Shown here piece after piece: positions 13,620 to 16,893 of a DNA stretch of 16,893 nt. The notes under the pieces were generated by a model. It was given only the letters and a program-made list of their open reading frames with translations. It did no database searches and was not told where the DNA came from. The stretch covers positions 1-16,893 of the forward strand of contig JBPCUO010000080.1 in NCBI GenBank assembly GCA_051011135.1. The letters run 5' to 3'. Numbering within the stretch: position 1 is the stretch's first letter; the number at the start of each line of letters is the position of its first letter. This DNA is from JACOND01 sp051011135 (GTDB lineage Bacteria; Bdellovibrionota; Bdellovibrionia; Bdellovibrionales; UBA1609). A program made the translations under genes and the position numbers.

Positions 13620-15351
13620 ATCTTTTCTTATTCTTATTATTCTTTTTCTTTTTTGATGCTGAATTTTTTTTAGAAGGTGGGCCTTTCTTATCTTTTTTTC
13701 TTTTTGAGAACTTTTCTTTTTTATCAGAAGAATTTCTTGAAGATTTTTTTTGTTTAGAAAATTTTTGTTTAGAAAAATTTCTTTTTACTTTTGCAGATGA
13801 GGGTAGTGGATTTCCTTTATGAGTTAATAATTCAAAATCAATCCATCCTAACTCAGGATTTGTATTTACAACTTGTATCTCTACTTCATCTCCAAATGTT
13901 ATAGTGTATTTACTTCTTTGAGATACGATTTTTAAATTAACATCATCCGTAATCCAATAACCAGGAAGATCTTTTAAACGAATCAATCCTTCAATATCAA
14001 AATCATTGAGAGAAATAAATATCCCAAAAGAAGTTACAGAAGATACAGTTCCTGAAAAATTTTTTCCTATATGGAGAGATAAAAATCTACATTTTTTTAT
14101 GTCCATAAATTGTCTCTCTGCTTTTACAGAGTTTTGCTCTTTTTCACTAATGAATACAGCTTGTTCTTCTATTTCTTTTTCGTTGAGGAGAGATTTTTTT
14201 TCTTTATTGAGAGCTGCTTTAATGGATCTATGAATCGTAAGATCACAGTAACGACGGATAGGAGATGTAAAGTGCGTATAAGATGTAAAATTTAATCCAT
14301 AATGCCCTTTATTGTAAGCGCTATAACGGGCTTGTGATAAAGATCTTAAAATCAATTTATTAAGTATGGGGCTTTTAGGATGACCCTTAAATTTTTTAAG
14401 AAATTCAATAATATTTGATCTAGAATTAAGGGGCTTAAGATGTCCTAAAGTTTTTGAAAATATTTCTAACTGCTGAAGCTTTTCTTGTTTAGGATTTTCA
14501 TGAACGCGGTACATGAAAAAGTAGTTATTTTTTTCTAAAAAAAGACTAACTGCTTTATTAGCAGCTAACATAAACTGCTCAATCATTTGATGAGAAAAAA
14601 GCCTAGTTTCTTTTTTAAAATCAATCACATCATTAGCTTCATCAATAACTATAGTTGTTTCTGGTATATCTAAATTCAAAGCTCCTTCCTTATAATGTTG
14701 TTGTAAAAGGATAGTTGCCAGATCTTTTGCTTCCTTTAAAAACTCTAAATTCTCTAAATTGTTTTTTTGATCTATGGCATCTTCGACTTCTTTATAAGTA
14801 AGTCGTTTTTGACTTTGAATAACAGAAGGGTAAATTTTATAATCCAGAAGATTTCCTTTAAAATCATGATCCAATTCTGCAACTACTACCAATCGATTTT
14901 GCAAAGGGTTTAAAGAGCAAAGATCATTACTTAATTTTTCTGGTAACATAGGAATACAACAATTAGGAAAATAAGTACTATTTCCTCGCGAGTAAGCTTC
15001 TTGATCTAAAGCAGATCCTTTTTTTATATAATGACTAACATCTGCAATAGCGACAAAAAGTTTGTATCCAAAATCCTGTTTTTCTACAAAAATAGCATCA
15101 TCAAAATCTTTAGCTGTTGGACCATCTATAGTTACAAAATTTTTATCTCTAAGATCTTTTCTATTTTGAAAATGTTCTTCTTTAACAGCGTCAGGAATTT
15201 GATCTAATTCTTTCAGAACTTTTTCAGGAAATTGAAGAGGTATATTATATTCTAAAAAAACTTTTTCTTGATCTTCCTTGGGGGAGGAGGGGTTTTTTAG
15301 AATATTTTTGGATGAGTTTTTAGATGGATTTTTAAATCTTTTCTTTTTCAT
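13609..15351 (-). CDS. rnr: RNB-family 3'-5' exoribonuclease, RNase R-like, lacking cold-shock domains
   Basis: RNase R/RNase II enzymes degrade RNA processively from the 3' end. The RNB catalytic domain spans about residues 62-410. The four Mg-binding Asp are D76, D82, D84 and D85 in TIDGPTAKDFDDA. Y127 sits in the STYFP loop, and FTSPIRRYCDL carries R366 and R367. A C-terminal S1 domain covers about 428-507, followed by a lysine-rich tail to 580. E. coli RNase R is 813 aa and RNase II 644 aa; both have two cold-shock domains before RNB. Here only about 60 residues precede RNB, the first 30 basic and low-complexity. AAGGA just before the ATG supports this start, and no cold-shock domain was seen upstream. 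The family call is firm; R versus II is less so. Confidence 0.92.
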   Translation of the reverse strand: MKKKRFKNPSKNSSKNILKNPSSPKEDQEKVFLEYNIPLQFPEKVLKELDQIPDAVKEEHFQNRKDLRDKNFVTIDGPTAKDFDDAIFVEKQDFGYKLFVAIADVSHYIKKGSALDQEAYSRGNSTYFPNCCIPMLPEKLSNDLCSLNPLQNRLVVVAELDHDFKGNLLDYKIYPSVIQSQKRLTYKEVEDAIDQKNNLENLEFLKEAKDLATILLQQHYKEGALNLDIPETTIVIDEANDVIDFKKETRLFSHQMIEQFMLAANKAVSLFLEKNNYFFMYRVHENPKQEKLQQLEIFSKTLGHLKPLNSRSNIIEFLKKFKGHPKSPILNKLILRSLSQARYSAYNKGHYGLNFTSYTHFTSPIRRYCDLTIHRSIKAALNKEKKSLLNEKEIEEQAVFISEKEQNSVKAERQFMDIKKCRFLSLHIGKNFSGTVSSVTSFGIFISLNDFDIEGLIRLKDLPGYWITDDVNLKIVSQRSKYTITFGDEVEIQVVNTNPELGWIDFELLTHKGNPLPSSAKVKRNFSKQKFSKQKKSSRNSSDKKEKFSKRKKDKKGPPSKKNSASKKKKNNKNKKRFKY

Positions 15352-15597
15352 AATTCCTTATAATATATCCTATAAAAAAATGTAACTCTTTAAAATAGGA
15401 AAGCAATAACTAAAGAAATATAAAAAGACAGACTTTAAGGTAGATTTTCTTAAATTTAGATGAATTTTTTATCATTTATAACCAGTAAAAAATACAGAAG
15501 TATAAGTTTATTTGTTATTAAATCATAAAAAGAATATTCAATTTATGTTTCCTCTGGTAAATTCTTATTATAAGTTATATAAAAAAATCAAGGAAAA
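15352..15597. other. Divergent intergenic region between the nuclease and ankyrin genes
   Basis: These 246 very AT-rich bases must hold promoters for both flanking genes. For the minus-strand nuclease a weak candidate is TTGCTT (complement of 15401-15406) and TACATT (complement of 15379-15384), 16 bases apart. For the ankyrin gene, AT-rich hexamers such as TATTAT and TATAAG lie within the 35 bases before the start, but in such AT-rich DNA they are weak evidence. Ribosome-binding sites AAGGA lie close to both starts. A 22-codon ORF from 15460 has no support. Confidence 0.4.
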
Positions 15598-16467
15598 ATG
15601 TTAAAAAACCTATTAATAATTTCTTTATTTGTACCGGCTGCTTTTTCAAAAAGTGAAGTGTCTTTAATTGAGCTTATAAAAAAAGATGCCACTGTTAAAA
15701 ATGTTAAATTTGCAATTGATAAAGGCGTGGATGTAAATGAAAAAAACAAAGACGGTCAAACCGCTTTGATGACTGCATTGAATCCTATTCAATACGATTT
15801 TACAAACCAGGACGACCCTTTTAAATACAATAACCATAGTATAAAAATTCTAAAATTATTATTGGAAGCCGGAGCAAAAGTAAATGCAAGAAATAATCGG
15901 GGCCAAACCGCTTTGATGATTGCAGCTATAGAGAAAAATTTAAAAGCTATGAGTTTATTGGTAAAAGCCGGGAGCGATGTGAATCTAAAAGATGATAATG
16001 GGGATACAGTTTTGATAAATCTTTTGATTGTTGATGAAACTTCAAACAATCAAAATAAAGTTTATAAAAAATCCTATCAATACAAATTATTAAAAATTTT
16101 AAAACTTTTAATTGAATCAAAAGTGGATATAAATGGAAGAAATCAAGCAGGTCAAACCGCTTTGATGTACACTGTTGGATTCGACTCTTTAGATCTAGTA
16201 AAGTTATTATTGGAATCTGGGGCGGAAGTGAATGCTAGAGATAACGAGGGCCAAACGGCTTTGATGTCATTTGCTACTTTTAAAAATTCAAAAGTGGTAG
16301 ATTTGCTAATAAAAGCTGGGGCGGAAGTGAATGCTAGAAATCAAGCAGGTCAAACCGCTTTATCTTGTGTTTATTTGTACAAAGAAAGTTTTTTAAGCTT
16401 AGGCCTTACGGAAAAAGATATTACAAATACGGCTCAAATTTTAATAAAAGCTGGAGCTATTAAATAA
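15598..16467 (+). CDS. Exported ankyrin-repeat protein
   Basis: The 289-aa protein begins with a short signal peptide (MLKNLLIISLFVPAAFS, likely cut near residue 17), so it is probably exported through Sec. The rest is ankyrin repeats with the G-Q-T-A-L-M turn motif and D/E-V-N-A-R ends. Repeats begin at about residues 47, 96, 129, 179, 212 and 245. Two have the standard 33-residue period throughout (179, 212) and one more at 96. Those at 47 and 129 are 49-50 residues long, with Asn/Tyr/Lys/Asp-rich insertions, and the last is also long. Ankyrin repeats mediate protein-protein binding and are common in host-associated bacteria. AAGGA at 15590-15594 supports the start. The specific partner is unknown. 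It is the first of two tandem paralogues. Confidence 0.9.
   Translation: MLKNLLIISLFVPAAFSKSEVSLIELIKKDATVKNVKFAIDKGVDVNEKNKDGQTALMTALNPIQYDFTNQDDPFKYNNHSIKILKLLLEAGAKVNARNNRGQTALMIAAIEKNLKAMSLLVKAGSDVNLKDDNGDTVLINLLIVDETSNNQNKVYKKSYQYKLLKILKLLIESKVDINGRNQAGQTALMYTVGFDSLDLVKLLLESGAEVNARDNEGQTALMSFATFKNSKVVDLLIKAGAEVNARNQAGQTALSCVYLYKESFLSLGLTEKDITNTAQILIKAGAIK
15754..16365 (+). repeat. Near-identical 18-bp core shared by ankyrin repeats
   Basis: GGYCAAACCGCTTTGATG (encoding GQTALM) occurs at 15754, 15901 and 16150. One base differs at 16249 (ACG), the 3' end differs at 16348 (TTATCT), and a copy with TTAATG lies at 16797 in the next gene. A 26-bp block ending in CAAACCGCTTT is shared between the copies at 16150 and 16348. 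The copy at 16000 is degenerate (GDTVLI). Such synonymous conservation suggests recent duplication or gene conversion. Confidence 0.85.
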
Positions 16468-16538
16468 TTTAAAATATGAAATTTTGTTTTATTACTTTGC
16501 ATGATATGTTTATACAAAAGACTCAATTAAGAAAAAAA

Positions 16539-16893
16539 ATGTTAAAAGAGATATTGATAATTTCTGTATGTTTATCCTCTGCTTTTTCAGAAGCTAAAAT
16601 TCATTTACATAAATTTATAAAAAAAGATGTAAGCGCTCAAGATGTTAAACTTGCTATTGAATCAGGAGCAGATATTAATGAACAAATTTCTATAGGTAGT
16701 ATTTCACCTTTAATGATTGCTATTGAAGAAAATCGCATAGATATCGTAAAGGTATTAATTGAATTTGGGGTGGATGTAAATGCCAGAAATCAGGAAGGCC
16801 AAACCGCTTTAATGTACGCCATTAAAGCTAGCAGATCAGATCTTTTAGAATTATTATTGGAACAAGGAGCGGATGTAAAAGTCAGAGATGAAC
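16539..16893 (+). CDS. Second exported ankyrin-repeat protein, 3'-partial
   Basis: The open frame continues through the right edge, with 118 complete codons visible. The N-terminus (MLKEILIISVCLSSAFSEA) parallels the signal peptide of the gene before it, and the following IKKD-V-xxVK-AI-x-G-DxNE stretch matches too, so the two are tandem paralogues. At least two ankyrin repeats are visible, ending G-V-D-V-N-A-R and G-A-D-V-K-V-R, with GQTALM between. An in-frame ATG at 16476 would add 21 residues, but it has no Shine-Dalgarno and would bury the signal peptide, so 16539 is preferred. The ribosome-binding site there is also weak (AAGAAA). It is separated from the first gene by 71 bases. Confidence 0.88.
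   Translation, partial: MLKEILIISVCLSSAFSEAKIHLHKFIKKDVSAQDVKLAIESGADINEQISIGSISPLMIAIEENRIDIVKVLIEFGVDVNARNQEGQTALMYAIKASRSDLLELLLEQGADVKVRDE

Noticed and set aside
14006..14295. Two plus-strand open frames inside the nuclease gene
   Set aside because: They are antisense to the RNB catalytic and S1 coding sequence, have Phe/Ser-rich composition typical of shadow frames, and match nothing I recognise.
15460..15528. A 22-codon ORF in the divergent intergenic region
   Set aside because: There is no ribosome-binding site at suitable distance, the composition is like its AT-rich surroundings, and it has no similarity I can recognise.
16539..16575. A lipoprotein signal at Cys11 of the second ankyrin protein
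   Set aside because: The residues before the Cys (I-S-V) do not fit a lipobox, and the Cys falls within the hydrophobic core of a signal peptide that the Cys-free paralogue also has.

Overview
This AT-rich window (roughly one third G+C by eye, standard genetic code with TGA as stop) is mostly one long run of translation genes on the + strand: the S10, spc and alpha ribosomal-protein operons joined end to end. In order they are rplC (5' end outside the window), rplD, rplW, rplB, rpsS, rplV, rpsC, rplP, rpmC, rpsQ, rplN, rplE, rpsH, rplF, rplR, rpsE, rpmD, rplO, secY, adk, rpmJ, rpsM, rpsK, rpoA and rplQ. Spacing is very tight, with many ATGA or TAATG overlaps and two 14-bp overlaps, so translational coupling along one or a few long transcripts is likely. 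rplX (L24), rpsN (S14) and rpsD (S4) are absent from their usual places. map and infA, which often lie near adk and rpmJ, are absent too.

After rplQ comes a small membrane-anchored thioredoxin/TlpA-like protein (13014-13619). Its 3' end overlaps a convergent minus-strand gene for a short RNB-family exoribonuclease (RNase R-like) that has no cold-shock domains. A 246-bp divergent intergenic region follows. The right end holds two tandem paralogues that encode exported ankyrin-repeat proteins; the second runs off the window.

The gene order (secY-adk-rpmJ-rpsM-rpsK-rpoA-rplQ) and the look of S8, L17 and adenylate kinase suggest a proteobacterial or Bdellovibrionota/'deltaproteobacterial' lineage. 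Low G+C, altered residues in core ribosomal proteins and secreted ankyrin proteins fit a host-associated or predatory lifestyle. The placement is an impression from memory, not a search result.

The least ordinary features are: a 14-residue tandem-repeat extension on the N-terminus of L3, which shows that the apparent L3 start at 209 is false; a roughly 128-residue acidic tail on RpoA directly upstream of an L17 with a basic tail; loss or relocation of three ribosomal-protein genes; an RNB nuclease without cold-shock domains; and ankyrin genes whose repeats share an almost invariant 18-bp DNA core. I found no rRNA, tRNA, CRISPR, insertion sequence or clear terminator. No single feature proves a wholly new system.
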